Shown here: positions 29,535 through 37,711 of the stretch, piece after piece
How positions within the stretch are numbered: position 1 is the stretch's first letter
How the letters are laid out: each line of letters begins with the position of its first letter
Assembly (NCBI RefSeq): GCF_003148825.1
Contig: NZ_QGGZ01000016.1
Location: forward strand, 62,001-126,000
DNA length: 64,000 bases
Direction: 5' to 3'
Origin: Streptomyces sp. CG 926
GTDB lineage: Bacteria > Actinomycetota > Actinomycetes > Streptomycetales > Streptomycetaceae
Notes under the pieces: generated by a model
The model's database searches: none
What the model was told of the DNA's origin: nothing
What the model saw: the letters and a program-made list of their open reading frames with translations, nothing else
Made by a program: the position numbers and the translations under genes

Positions 29535-30035
29535 ATGAAGTCCCCGTTCGGCTCGCGCATCCACCTGATGATCACCTTCGTCCTGGTGACCTGCGGCACG
29601 GTCGCCGGAGCCTGCCTCGGTCTGCTCGTGTCCGGCCGGCTGATGGCCGTGGTCTTCGCGGCCGTGGCCGGCCTCGGCGCCGGGCTGGGGTCGTACTTCT
29701 CCCGGCGGCAGGTCCTCGCCCTGTTCGAGCCCGACCGCGAGACCGTCCCGGCCGACGGCTACGCCGAGGGCCTCGCGGATGCCGCGCTCGTCTGCATCGC
29801 GACCTACCAGGCGGCCGTCTTCCCGCTCACCCCCGACGGGGTGAGCGAGGCCGAGCGGGCGGCCCGCCGCACGATGGCCTACCGGATCTCCGCCTACGAG
29901 GGCCTGCCGTACCCGGTACAGACCTCCGCGGCCGCCGCCCTCGAAGCCATCGACCACGGCGCGGACCCCAAGCGGGCGGAGACCGCGATGAAGGAACTCT
30001 GCCTCACCATCTACGACAACCGCCGCGGCCGGTGA
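29535..30035 (+). CDS. Hypothetical two-helix membrane protein
   Basis: A 166-residue protein with two closely spaced membrane helices near the N-terminus (HLMITFVLVTCGTVAGACLGLL and RLMAVVFAAVAGLGAGLGSYF). A cytoplasmic, mainly helical domain of about 115 residues follows (REAERAARRTMAYRISAYEG-like helices). No catalytic motif is evident. The start is ATG at 29535; CATACT (29523-29528) lies six bases upstream and fits a -10 element for a leaderless mRNA. No strong ribosome binding site is seen. It may follow the RNA ligase gene functionally but has its own apparent promoter. The function is unknown. Confidence 0.75.
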   Translation: MKSPFGSRIHLMITFVLVTCGTVAGACLGLLVSGRLMAVVFAAVAGLGAGLGSYFSRRQVLALFEPDRETVPADGYAEGLADAALVCIATYQAAVFPLTPDGVSEAERAARRTMAYRISAYEGLPYPVQTSAAAALEAIDHGADPKRAETAMKELCLTIYDNRRGR

Positions 30036-30157
30036 TCCGGCGCGCACCGGGGCCCTCCGGTGCGCTCAGCGCATTGTCCGATCGGCTGGTCGGCAACGGT
30101 TGGGCCTCGGTCCGGTCTCCGGCAGTGGCCTGATGCGGATCATGGCGTTGTCCGGTT

Positions 30158-30394
30158 ATGGAATCTGACGGGATGCTGTTCGCTCGGGCGCCGCTCGACG
30201 GTGTCGTCTGGCTCGACACACTGATCCACGATCCGGCCTGCGGGTCGTGTCCGCGCCGGCGGGAGCCGGAGGAGGAATCCGAGGAGGACGACCCCGACGG
30301 GATCCCGGTACTGACGGGCCGGGCCCGGAACTGGATGGTGGCCGCGTCCGCGGTCACGGTCGTCTCGGCCGTACTGACCGTCGTGGCGAACTGA
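30158..30394 (+). CDS. Possible small membrane protein
   Basis: A 78-residue frame with an acidic middle (REPEEESEEDDPDG), a CGSC motif and one C-terminal hydrophobic helix (WMVAASAVTVVSAVLTVVA). The composition change from acidic to a clean transmembrane helix is unlikely by chance, but no ribosome binding site is visible and either Met1 or Met6 could be the start. It lies between the two-helix protein and a minus-strand hypothetical. The function is unknown. Confidence 0.45.
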   Translation: MESDGMLFARAPLDGVVWLDTLIHDPACGSCPRRREPEEESEEDDPDGIPVLTGRARNWMVAASAVTVVSAVLTVVAN

Positions 30395-30438
30395 CGGCCT
30401 GTCCCCACCGGCATCTCGGCAACCGGACCCGCGCCGGT

Positions 30439-31290
30439 TCAACCGCCCGGGTGGAGGGTCAGCGTCCAGGTCCGGTGGGTGTGCTTGCCGGGCCGGTCGG
30501 GGTGCTGTTCGGTGATGGTCACGGTGATGTCGTCACCGGAGCGGTGGAGCGCGCCGTGGTGACGCCACGCCTCCTCGGGGGCGATGGCCTGCAGCTCGGC
30601 GAGGACCTGCTCCTCCAACCGGCGGCCCACGGCGCGCAACACCCCGGCGTCGAGCACCAGGATGGTGCCGTCCGCGAGGACGAGCGGCTCCGGGGCCTGC
30701 GGGTCGGTGAGCGCCGGTCCGCGCTCGACGTTGCCACCGGGCAGCAGCCGCACGACCCGGCTCCCGGTGGGGATGTTGCGGTCGGTCTCGACGACGCGGA
30801 TGCCGGTCCCGACCACGTAATGACCGTAGCTGCGCCAGGAGTCGTACAGGGTGCCGTCGCGGTCGTAGGCCCACGTGTCGAAGACGTCGTAGCCCTCCAG
30901 ACCGAGCACGAACCGGCCACCGCCCAGCGCCGCGCCGCGTGCGCCGCGCAGTTCGGCGATCCGGCTGCCGTCCGCCAGATCGAGAAGCACGGCCGGGCCG
31001 AGATGGCCCCACGGCGTGTACGCGAGCGAGTCCGTCGTGACGAGGACCCGCCCGCCGGAGATGTGCGCGGCGTTGGGAACGCCGGAACAGGGTGAGGTCC
31101 AGTGGGTACGGCCCGAGTCGTCCACGCAGCTGATCTTCCCGGCGGTGCCGTGGATCCGTAGATCCTGCCGACGGGCGAGCGGTCGGCCGGGACGGTCCTG
31201 ACCGTCCGGCGGCAGACCGGGCCTGCGCCCCCGCGCCCGTACCGTGACCCGCCACGCGCCCGCACGGCCGTTCCCTTCCGATGTCCCCAT
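30439..31290 (-). CDS. Hypothetical protein, possibly beta-propeller-like
   Basis: A 283-residue protein rich in short beta segments with repeated Gly-Arg turns (ISGGRVLVTTDSL, GGGRFVLGLEGYDVF, VLADGTILVLDAG), resembling PQQ/WD-type propeller blades though no full blade consensus can be marked. The first 45 residues are basic and low in secondary structure. No signal peptide or membrane helix. A long helix and a beta ending (WTLTLHPGG) close it. The minus-strand ATG at 31290 is clean. Convergent with the small membrane protein and divergent from a lipoprotein gene. The function is unknown. Confidence 0.7.
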   Translation of the reverse strand: MGTSEGNGRAGAWRVTVRARGRRPGLPPDGQDRPGRPLARRQDLRIHGTAGKISCVDDSGRTHWTSPCSGVPNAAHISGGRVLVTTDSLAYTPWGHLGPAVLLDLADGSRIAELRGARGAALGGGRFVLGLEGYDVFDTWAYDRDGTLYDSWRSYGHYVVGTGIRVVETDRNIPTGSRVVRLLPGGNVERGPALTDPQAPEPLVLADGTILVLDAGVLRAVGRRLEEQVLAELQAIAPEEAWRHHGALHRSGDDITVTITEQHPDRPGKHTHRTWTLTLHPGG

Positions 31291-31458
31291 GGACCCAGAT
31301 GCTAAGGGCTGTCCCGTGGTCCCCGGCGGGTCGGCAACCGTGGTCGATCCGACGACACACCGTCACCAAGCTGTGAAGCTTCTACGGGACGCTGGTGCTC
31401 AGCCAGCCCGGCCCAGCCCGGCGCGTTCCACGCGCATTCCCCAGGGGGGACCACCATC

Positions 31459-32121
31459 ATGAGCACCGTACGCAAGGCAGCCGTCGCTCTCGCCGCAGTA
31501 TCCGCACTGGCCCTGACGGCCTGTGGACCCACCGACGACGGCGCGGCGGGCGGGCCCGGGACACCGAGCGCGAGCCCGACCACGAGCCCCGGCGGGAGCG
31601 CGACCGCGACCCCGGCCCCGAGCGCGACGCCGTCGAAGTCCGGCGCGCCGAAGAAGACCGCGACCCCCACGAAGCCGCCGAAGCCGGGCTCGACCGACCC
31701 CGACTACGACGTCTTCCCCTGCAGCACGTTCGACGTGACGTTCACCGCGAGCCTGGCCGAGCCCACGACCAGCAGCTACCTGCTGAAGATCACCAACAAG
31801 GGCACCAAGGCGTGCCGGGCGCTCGGGCACCCGATCGTCACCTTCGGCGATCTGGACGGCCAGGCCACGGAGCGCGGCGCGGCCCCCGGCATCGAGGACG
31901 CGCTGCGGCTGGAGCCGGGCCAGTCGGCATACGCCGGGCTCATGGGCGGTGCCAATGACGGCAAGGGCAAGACCGTCAACTCGATCGCGCTGACCATGAG
32001 CACCGAGTCCGACCTGACGCAGACACCGCTGAAGGCATCCACCCCGGGGCTGTACGTCTCGCCCACCAAGAACTCCGTGACCGCCTGGATGAACAACGCG
32101 GAGGACGCACTGAGCCTGTAG
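31459..32121 (+). CDS. DUF4232-type secreted lipoprotein
   Basis: A 220-residue exported lipoprotein. The signal peptide ends in a clear lipobox (LALTAC, Cys22). A 60-residue Ser/Thr/Pro/Ala/Lys linker follows, then the DUF4232-like domain (about 90-220; CSTFDVTFTASLAE, LLKITNKGTKACRALGHPIVTF, EPGQSAYAGLMG). Domains of this type are common on the outside of streptomycetes; their role is unknown. A GGGGGGA-type ribosome binding site lies a few bases before the ATG at 31459. The next gene encodes a second small lipoprotein and may be related in function. Confidence 0.88.
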   Translation: MSTVRKAAVALAAVSALALTACGPTDDGAAGGPGTPSASPTTSPGGSATATPAPSATPSKSGAPKKTATPTKPPKPGSTDPDYDVFPCSTFDVTFTASLAEPTTSSYLLKITNKGTKACRALGHPIVTFGDLDGQATERGAAPGIEDALRLEPGQSAYAGLMGGANDGKGKTVNSIALTMSTESDLTQTPLKASTPGLYVSPTKNSVTAWMNNAEDALSL

Positions 32122-32250
32122 GCCGGCGGGCCGTCGCCGCCATCCGGTCGGCCGGTCATCCGGTCGGCCGAGCAACGGAGGACGGCCGCGCCCCACCGGG
32201 TCAGGCTGTGGACAAGGACCGTCACCACCGCACAGACGAGGACCGAGCCC

Positions 32251-32601
32251 ATGCCCCACAGCCGACGTATCAGCACCATCGTGGGCGTCGCAGCACTGCT
32301 GCTGACGGCAAGCGCCTGCTCGGGCCTGGGCCGGAGCACCGTCGGCATGCTGACCTTCCGCGGGCACGACTCGCCGGTCGAGCTGAGCTACTCCAACACG
32401 CTGGTCGTCGGTTGCCACAAGATCGGCATCCCGAAGGGCGCCACGCACGTCGAGAACAACACCCTCGTCGATGTCGTGCTGTACCGGACCCCGGACTGCC
32501 AGAAGACCGACAAGGCCGACGGGATCTACGTGGCCACCACCCTCTCCAACGTCACGGCCCCCGTGAGCCTGCCCTGGCGCAGTTTCAGCGTCATCCACTG
32601 A
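32251..32601 (+). CDS. Small secreted lipoprotein
   Basis: A 116-residue exported protein. The signal peptide has a basic start, hydrophobic core and lipobox TASAC at about residues 19-23. The mature part has two Cys (VVGCHKIG and DCQKTD), which could form a disulfide, and short beta strands throughout. Related to no family I can name; its size and position after the DUF4232 gene suggest an envelope protein. The start ATG at 32251 is supported by the perfect signal peptide. Confidence 0.8.
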   Translation: MPHSRRISTIVGVAALLLTASACSGLGRSTVGMLTFRGHDSPVELSYSNTLVVGCHKIGIPKGATHVENNTLVDVVLYRTPDCQKTDKADGIYVATTLSNVTAPVSLPWRSFSVIH

Positions 32602-32632
32602 CGCGGAGTCCTCCTGCCCTCCTGCCCGCCGC

Positions 32633-32661
32633 TTGCGGGCGGGCGGGGTCTGTCCCATAGT
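32633..32661 (+). promoter_or_regulatory. Promoter of the PLP decarboxylase gene (leaderless)
   Basis: TTGCGG (32633-32638) and CATAGT (32656-32661) are 17 bp apart. The ATG at 32669 begins seven bases after the -10, where transcription should start, so the mRNA is probably leaderless. Confidence 0.6.
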
Positions 32662-32668
32662 CCGAGGT

Positions 32669-34075
32669 ATGGACGAGCGCGAGGCGGCGCTCCGACAGGC
32701 GCACGGTCATGCCGTCCGCTGGCTGGCCAGCCTGTCCGACCGCCCGGTTCCCGCCCGCGCCACGGTCGACGAGATCGTGCGCGCGCTCGGCGCCGAGCTG
32801 CCCGACGCGCCGAGCACACCCGCCGACGTCGTCGACCTGATGGCCACGGCCTGCGAGCCGGGGCTCACCGCCTTCCCCAGCGGTCGCTTCTACGGGTTCG
32901 TGGTCGGCGGCACCGAACCGGCCGCGCTCGCGGCCGACTGGCTCGTCAGCGCCTGGGACCAGAACTGCGTGATGCGCGCGGTCACGCCCGCGTACACGGC
33001 GGCGGAGGAGATCGCCGGCGCCTGGCTGATCGACCTGCTCGGCCTCCCGCCCGACAGCGCCGTCGGCTTCACCACCGGTGCCACCATGGCGAACTTCACC
33101 TGCCTCGCCGCCGGGCGCGACACGGTGCTGCGGCGGGCCGGATGGAGCGTGGCCCACGACGGACTCGCCGGCGGACCGCCCGTGCGCGTCATCACGGGTC
33201 AGGACCGCCACATGGCCATCGACCTGGCCCTGCGCTACCTCGGACTCGGCCGGCCCGAACTCGTCGAGGCGGACGCGCAAGGACGCATGGACCCCGAGGC
33301 GCTACGCCGCACCCTGGCGGCCCCCGGCCCCGTACGCGGTGCCGTCCCCGTCCCCGTCCCCGTCCCCACGATCGTCGTCCTGCAGGCCGGTGACATCCAC
33401 TCCGGTGCCTTCGACCCCTTCCCCGAGACGATCCGCGCCGCCCGCGAGGCCGGCGCGTGGGTGCACGTGGACGGCGCCTTCGGCCTGTGGGCGGCCGTCT
33501 CCCCGACCCACGCCCACCTCACCGCAGGCTGCGCCCAGGCGGACTCCTGGGCCACGGACGCCCACAAGACCCTGAACGTCCCCTACGACTGCGGCCTCGC
33601 CCTCGTCCGGGACGCCGCCGCACTCCGGTCGGCGATGGGTCTGCAGGGCGACTACCTCATCCAGCACGAACACGGCGACCCGATCGACAAGGTCCCCGAG
33701 CTCTCCCGCCGAGGACGCGCCTTCACCGTCTGGGCCGCCCTCCGCTCCCTGGGCCGTCAAGGCGTGGCCGACCTCGTCGACCGGCTGTGCCGGCACGCCC
33801 GCGCCTTCGCCACCGGCATCGAGGCCATCGACGGCGCGACCGTCCTCAACGACGTGGTCTTCACCCAGGTCTGCGCCGAGTTCGGCGACGACGAACGCAC
33901 CGACCGGGTGCTGGCCCGCCTCCTCGACGAGGGCGCGTCCTGGATCAGCGGCTCCACCTGGCACGGCCGCCGCGTCATGCGCATCTCGGTGAGCAACTGG
34001 TCGACGACCGACGGGGACGTGTCCCACACCCTGGACGCGATCCGCCGTGCCTCCTCGGGGCCGATCCGCTCGTGA
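32669..34075 (+). CDS. PLP-dependent decarboxylase (group II, DOPA/tyrosine decarboxylase-like)
   Basis: A 468-residue aspartate-aminotransferase-fold enzyme. Lys300 in TDAHKTLNVPYDCG is the Schiff-base lysine; HVDGAFG contains the Asp that contacts the pyridine nitrogen; FTTGATMANFTCLAAGRD binds the cofactor phosphate; TPAYTAAEEIAGAWL is the usual substrate-side loop. Order and length match the group II amino-acid decarboxylases, but specificity residues cannot be read, and a related non-decarboxylating activity is possible. A PVPVPVPT run near residue 228 comes from a short GTCCCC repeat. The start ATG at 32669 fits the leaderless promoter; a longer frame upstream lacks support. It stands alone. 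Confidence 0.9.
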   Translation: MDEREAALRQAHGHAVRWLASLSDRPVPARATVDEIVRALGAELPDAPSTPADVVDLMATACEPGLTAFPSGRFYGFVVGGTEPAALAADWLVSAWDQNCVMRAVTPAYTAAEEIAGAWLIDLLGLPPDSAVGFTTGATMANFTCLAAGRDTVLRRAGWSVAHDGLAGGPPVRVITGQDRHMAIDLALRYLGLGRPELVEADAQGRMDPEALRRTLAAPGPVRGAVPVPVPVPTIVVLQAGDIHSGAFDPFPETIRAAREAGAWVHVDGAFGLWAAVSPTHAHLTAGCAQADSWATDAHKTLNVPYDCGLALVRDAAALRSAMGLQGDYLIQHEHGDPIDKVPELSRRGRAFTVWAALRSLGRQGVADLVDRLCRHARAFATGIEAIDGATVLNDVVFTQVCAEFGDDERTDRVLARLLDEGASWISGSTWHGRRVMRISVSNWSTTDGDVSHTLDAIRRASSGPIRS

Positions 34076-34134
34076 GGGCAGCGGTCGCGGAGGTGGTGTG
34101 CGCACGGCCCGCGGCGGCGACTCTCGCCGACCCC

Positions 34135-35460
34135 TCAGCGGGTGAGTGTGACGGGCGTCGGGCCGTCGGGGCGCACGGTGATGCTGTACGCCGCCCGGCT
34201 GGGCACCGACCGGAAGAACGGGACGTGGGCGGGCAGCAGGAGTTCGAGGAGGGCGACCGACTCCCGCAGGGCGAACTGCTGGCCGAGACAGGCTCGGGGG
34301 CCGATGCCGAACGGCAGGTAGGCGCCGGGCCGGGTGGGACGGCCGCCCGCGACGGTGAAGCGTCGGGGGTCGAAGTGCTCGGGATCCGGCCACAGTTCGG
34401 GATCCCGGTGCGTGAGGTAGGGGCAGACCAGCAGATCCGTGCCCGCCTCGACGTGGTAGCCCGCCAGGACATCGGCCTCGGGGGCGTGCCGGGGCAGGAT
34501 CCACGCCGACGGGTAGAGCCGGAGCGTCTCGCCGACCAGCGCCTGGAGGGCTTCGCGTCGCTCCGGTGAGCCCTCACGACCTGCCGCCAGCGCCTCCTCA
34601 CGGGCCTCGGGGTGGCGGTCGAGGAGCAGGTACAGCCAGGTCAGCGTGGTCGCGGTGGTTTCGTGCCCGGCGACCAGCAAGGTGACGAGCTCGTCGCGCA
34701 CCACCCGGTCCGTGTACTCGGGGCGCTCCGCCGACGCGTCGACCAGCACTTGGAGCAGCCCCGGCCCGTCGGGGCCGGGAGAGCCGTCGCGGGCCGCGGC
34801 CACCGCGCGTCGGGCGACCTCGTCGATCCTGGCCAGGTCGTCGGCGACGGCGTCCCGGGCGTCCACCTGGTCGGCGGGCAGACTCGGCAGCGCGGCCACC
34901 ACCGAGGCCACGGCCGTCAGTTCGTGTGCCGTGGCGTCGTCGAGCGGGTGCCCGGTGAGCGCCCGCCAGATGGTGTCGAGGGCGAAGCGGCGCATCTCCT
35001 CGCCGAGGTCGAAGGTCCGCCCGGTGCGCGCGTGGTCGGCCCATCGGGCGGCCGTGGTCCGGGCCGCCCCGACGATCCGCTCCTCGTAACGGCGCATCCC
35101 CTTCCCGGTGAACTGCGACTGCAGCAGCTTGCGTTGGGTCTTCCAGGCCTCGCCGGTCGCGGCGAGCACCCCGTCGCCGATGAGCAGGCGGGCGCGGTGG
35201 GAGCGCTTGACGTACCGGTCGGGGTGCAGGGCGAGGACGTGTCGCACGGCCTCGGGCTCGGTGACCAGCACGGTGGGTCGCGGCCCGACTCGGAACGCGG
35301 CGACCCCGCCGAGCCGTTCCCGTACCTGCGTCAACAGGTCGACCAGGTCACCCTGGTGAGCCCGCCACCGCTCCGCGCAGCCGGCGTCGGCCTCCGGGAG
35401 CGGCCGCCCCGTCCCGGACCTCCGCGCGGCGGGCGGCTCGCTCCTGGCGTCGATGGACAC
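34135..35460 (-). CDS. Cytochrome P450
   Basis: A 441-residue soluble P450. The I-helix has AGHETTATTLTW, the K-helix ETLRLYPSAW (ExxR), and the haem loop PFGIGPRACLGQQFA with the ligand Cys. The N-terminal YVKRSHRARLLIGDGVLAATGEAWKTQRKLLQSQF resembles class II-like, terpene-oxygenase-type bacterial P450s (the CYP183/pentalenene oxygenase type) rather than the CYP105 family. No ferredoxin or terpene cyclase gene is adjacent, so redox partners must come from elsewhere. The start is GTG at 35460 after AGGAG. The substrate is unknown. Confidence 0.93.
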   Translation of the reverse strand: MSIDARSEPPAARRSGTGRPLPEADAGCAERWRAHQGDLVDLLTQVRERLGGVAAFRVGPRPTVLVTEPEAVRHVLALHPDRYVKRSHRARLLIGDGVLAATGEAWKTQRKLLQSQFTGKGMRRYEERIVGAARTTAARWADHARTGRTFDLGEEMRRFALDTIWRALTGHPLDDATAHELTAVASVVAALPSLPADQVDARDAVADDLARIDEVARRAVAAARDGSPGPDGPGLLQVLVDASAERPEYTDRVVRDELVTLLVAGHETTATTLTWLYLLLDRHPEAREEALAAGREGSPERREALQALVGETLRLYPSAWILPRHAPEADVLAGYHVEAGTDLLVCPYLTHRDPELWPDPEHFDPRRFTVAGGRPTRPGAYLPFGIGPRACLGQQFALRESVALLELLLPAHVPFFRSVPSRAAYSITVRPDGPTPVTLTR

Positions 35461-35571
35461 GGCTCATCTCCTGTCCGGCTGTCGGGACGGTGCCCGAGGG
35501 TCGCTGCGACATCACGGACTGTACGGGGACGGACGTGCGCGGTGACAGAGCCGGACGATCGATGGCCCGAA

Positions 35572-37659
35572 TCACCCGGGCGGTGGGTGGTCGGGTACGC
35601 CGATACGAGCCGCCAGGAGCGCGATGTCGTCGTCGGCGGAGGCGGGCACCAGATGGGCGATGAGGGAGTCGCAGAGGTGGTCGAGCGATTGCTGGGGCTC
35701 GGTGAGCAATCCGGTGAGCTCGCTCAGACGTTCGTCGATGTCGCGCCTGCGCGCCTCGATGAGGCCGTCGGTGTAGAGGACGAGCGTACTGCCGGGCGGC
35801 ACGGCGATGTCGGTGGTGGTGAAGGAGATGCCGCCGACGCCGAGCGGGACGCCCGGCGGGGTCTTGACGAGGTAGACGGTGCCGTCGGGCTGGACCACGG
35901 CCGGGGGTGGATGTCCGGCGCGCGTGACCGAGCAACGCCCGGTGGCGGGATCGCAGACCACGTAGAGGAACGTCGCGAGCATCGGGTCCGACAGGTCGGC
36001 GAGCGTGGCTTCGAGCTGGTGCAGCAGGGCGGTGGGAGGCATGTCGAGGCGGCCGAGGGCGCGGACGGTCGCGGAGAGCCGTCCCATCACGGCGGCGGCC
36101 GCGATGCCGTGGCCCATGACGTCGCCGATGAGGAGCGCGGCCCGGCCGCCGCTGAGCGGCAGGACGTCGTACCAGTCACCACCGACCTCGTTGACATCGC
36201 TGGCCGGCAGGTAGCGGTGGGCGATCTCGATCCCCGGCGGCGGAGTGACATGCTGGGGGAGCATGCTGCGCTGGAGGACGACCGCGGTCTCGTGCTCGTG
36301 GTGGTACAGGCGCGCGTTGTCGATGCTGATGGCGGCGCGGGCCGCCAACTCGGTGGCGAGGGTGACGTCGTCCGAACCGAAGGGGCCGGTGCGTCCGGTG
36401 CGGTAGAAGGTGGCGACGCCGAGCACCATGTCGCGGGCGATGAGCGGGGTCATCATGAACGAGTGCACGCCCAGCTCCAGGAGTTGGTCCGGCTTGGGGG
36501 AGTGCCGGGCCGCGGGGGCGACGCTCCGTTCGTCGAGCTGGGCGATCAGGAACGACTGACGGGCCGCCAGAGCCTGGGTGTAGGGGGCGGTCGCCGGGAA
36601 GATCAGGGTCCGACCCAAAGGCGCCAGCATCTGGGTGACGGCGGATCCGGTCAGCGGTGCCTTGCCCAGCCGGCGCAGGGCCACGCCCCCGGCCAGCCCC
36701 GTGCCCGGCTCGATGCCACGGGCGAGGGAGTCCAGGACGTCGACCGTGACGGCGCTCGCCAGGTGCGGGACGGCGAGGTCGGCGAGCTCCTGCGCCGTGC
36801 GCTCCAGGTCGAGGCTGGCGCCGATACGCGAACTCGCCTCGCTGAGCAGGGCCAGGCGGCGCCGGCCCGCCTCGGCCTCGGTGTGGTCACGCTGCTGCCT
36901 GGTGATGTCGAGGAGCGAGGCGATCACACCGATCGGCCGACCGCCGGGGTCCTCGACGCGCACGTACGAGCACGACCACACATGGTCGTGATCCGGGTCG
37001 GCCGGGGTCCTGCCGGTACGGCGCCGGTCGAGGACCGGCTCACCCGTGTCCAGGACCTGGCGCATCGCCTCCTCCATCTCGTCGGCGTTCACCTCGGGCA
37101 GCAACTCGGCCAGCCGACGCCCCACATGCGCGGACTCCGCGAGCCCGTTCATCGTTTCGAGTGCCGGATTGACCTGGAGGAACCGCAGCTGCGTGTCGAG
37201 GACCCCGATCCCGACCGGCGAGCGGGCGAACAGCCCGTCCCAGACCGCCGAGGAACCGCGGATACGGCGGGCCGCGTGCGCGTCCGCGGCGAACACCAGC
37301 ACCGCCGAGGCGCCGTGGCGGCGGTCGGGGACCGGGCAGGCCCAGATCTCCAGCTCCAGCGGGTGCCCCTTGCTGTGCCAGGCGGTGACCGTACCCATGA
37401 CCCCGCGCCCGGTGGCGGCCGTCTCCCACAAGGATCGGCCCAGGCTGCGATCGGCTCCCGGATGGAGGAGGTCGGAGATGTGCCGCCCCAGCACCTCGGG
37501 CGGCGCGTAGCCGAGGAGCTGCTGCGCGCCGTGGTTCCAGCGCACGATCATCCCGTCGCCGCTGGTGGCCACGAGCGCGACCGGCAGGGCGCCCAGCCAG
37601 CCTCCGGCGTCCTGGGCGGCGCTGCTGATCAGGTCGTCGAGCGGCATCTCCTCATGCAT
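35572..37659 (-). CDS. SpoIIE-type PP2C phosphatase with two PAS domains and GAF domain
   Basis: A 695-residue cytoplasmic phosphatase without membrane helices. Order: PAS 1 (about 15-125; VRWNHGAQQLLGYAPPEVLG), PAS 2 (about 140-255; FARSPVGIGVLDTQLRFLQVNPALE), GAF (about 270-440) and the SpoIIE phosphatase (about 455-690; GGDWYDVLPLSGGRAALLIGD, GHGIAAAAVMG, STLVLYTDGLIEARRR, DDIALLAARI). It should dephosphorylate an anti-sigma antagonist in response to a small ligand or redox signal. Unlike the gene at 24265, it has no anti-sigma kinase domain. The start ATG at 37659 follows GAGGAG at a long spacing. The LCP gene follows on the same strand 52 bp upstream. Confidence 0.92.
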   Translation of the reverse strand: MHEEMPLDDLISSAAQDAGGWLGALPVALVATSGDGMIVRWNHGAQQLLGYAPPEVLGRHISDLLHPGADRSLGRSLWETAATGRGVMGTVTAWHSKGHPLELEIWACPVPDRRHGASAVLVFAADAHAARRIRGSSAVWDGLFARSPVGIGVLDTQLRFLQVNPALETMNGLAESAHVGRRLAELLPEVNADEMEEAMRQVLDTGEPVLDRRRTGRTPADPDHDHVWSCSYVRVEDPGGRPIGVIASLLDITRQQRDHTEAEAGRRRLALLSEASSRIGASLDLERTAQELADLAVPHLASAVTVDVLDSLARGIEPGTGLAGGVALRRLGKAPLTGSAVTQMLAPLGRTLIFPATAPYTQALAARQSFLIAQLDERSVAPAARHSPKPDQLLELGVHSFMMTPLIARDMVLGVATFYRTGRTGPFGSDDVTLATELAARAAISIDNARLYHHEHETAVVLQRSMLPQHVTPPPGIEIAHRYLPASDVNEVGGDWYDVLPLSGGRAALLIGDVMGHGIAAAAVMGRLSATVRALGRLDMPPTALLHQLEATLADLSDPMLATFLYVVCDPATGRCSVTRAGHPPPAVVQPDGTVYLVKTPPGVPLGVGGISFTTTDIAVPPGSTLVLYTDGLIEARRRDIDERLSELTGLLTEPQQSLDHLCDSLIAHLVPASADDDIALLAARIGVPDHPPPG

Positions 37660-37711
37660 CGTGCACCCGCTCCTCGGGAACGGCCTCGTGACTGTGCGTG
37701 GTCCGCATCTC

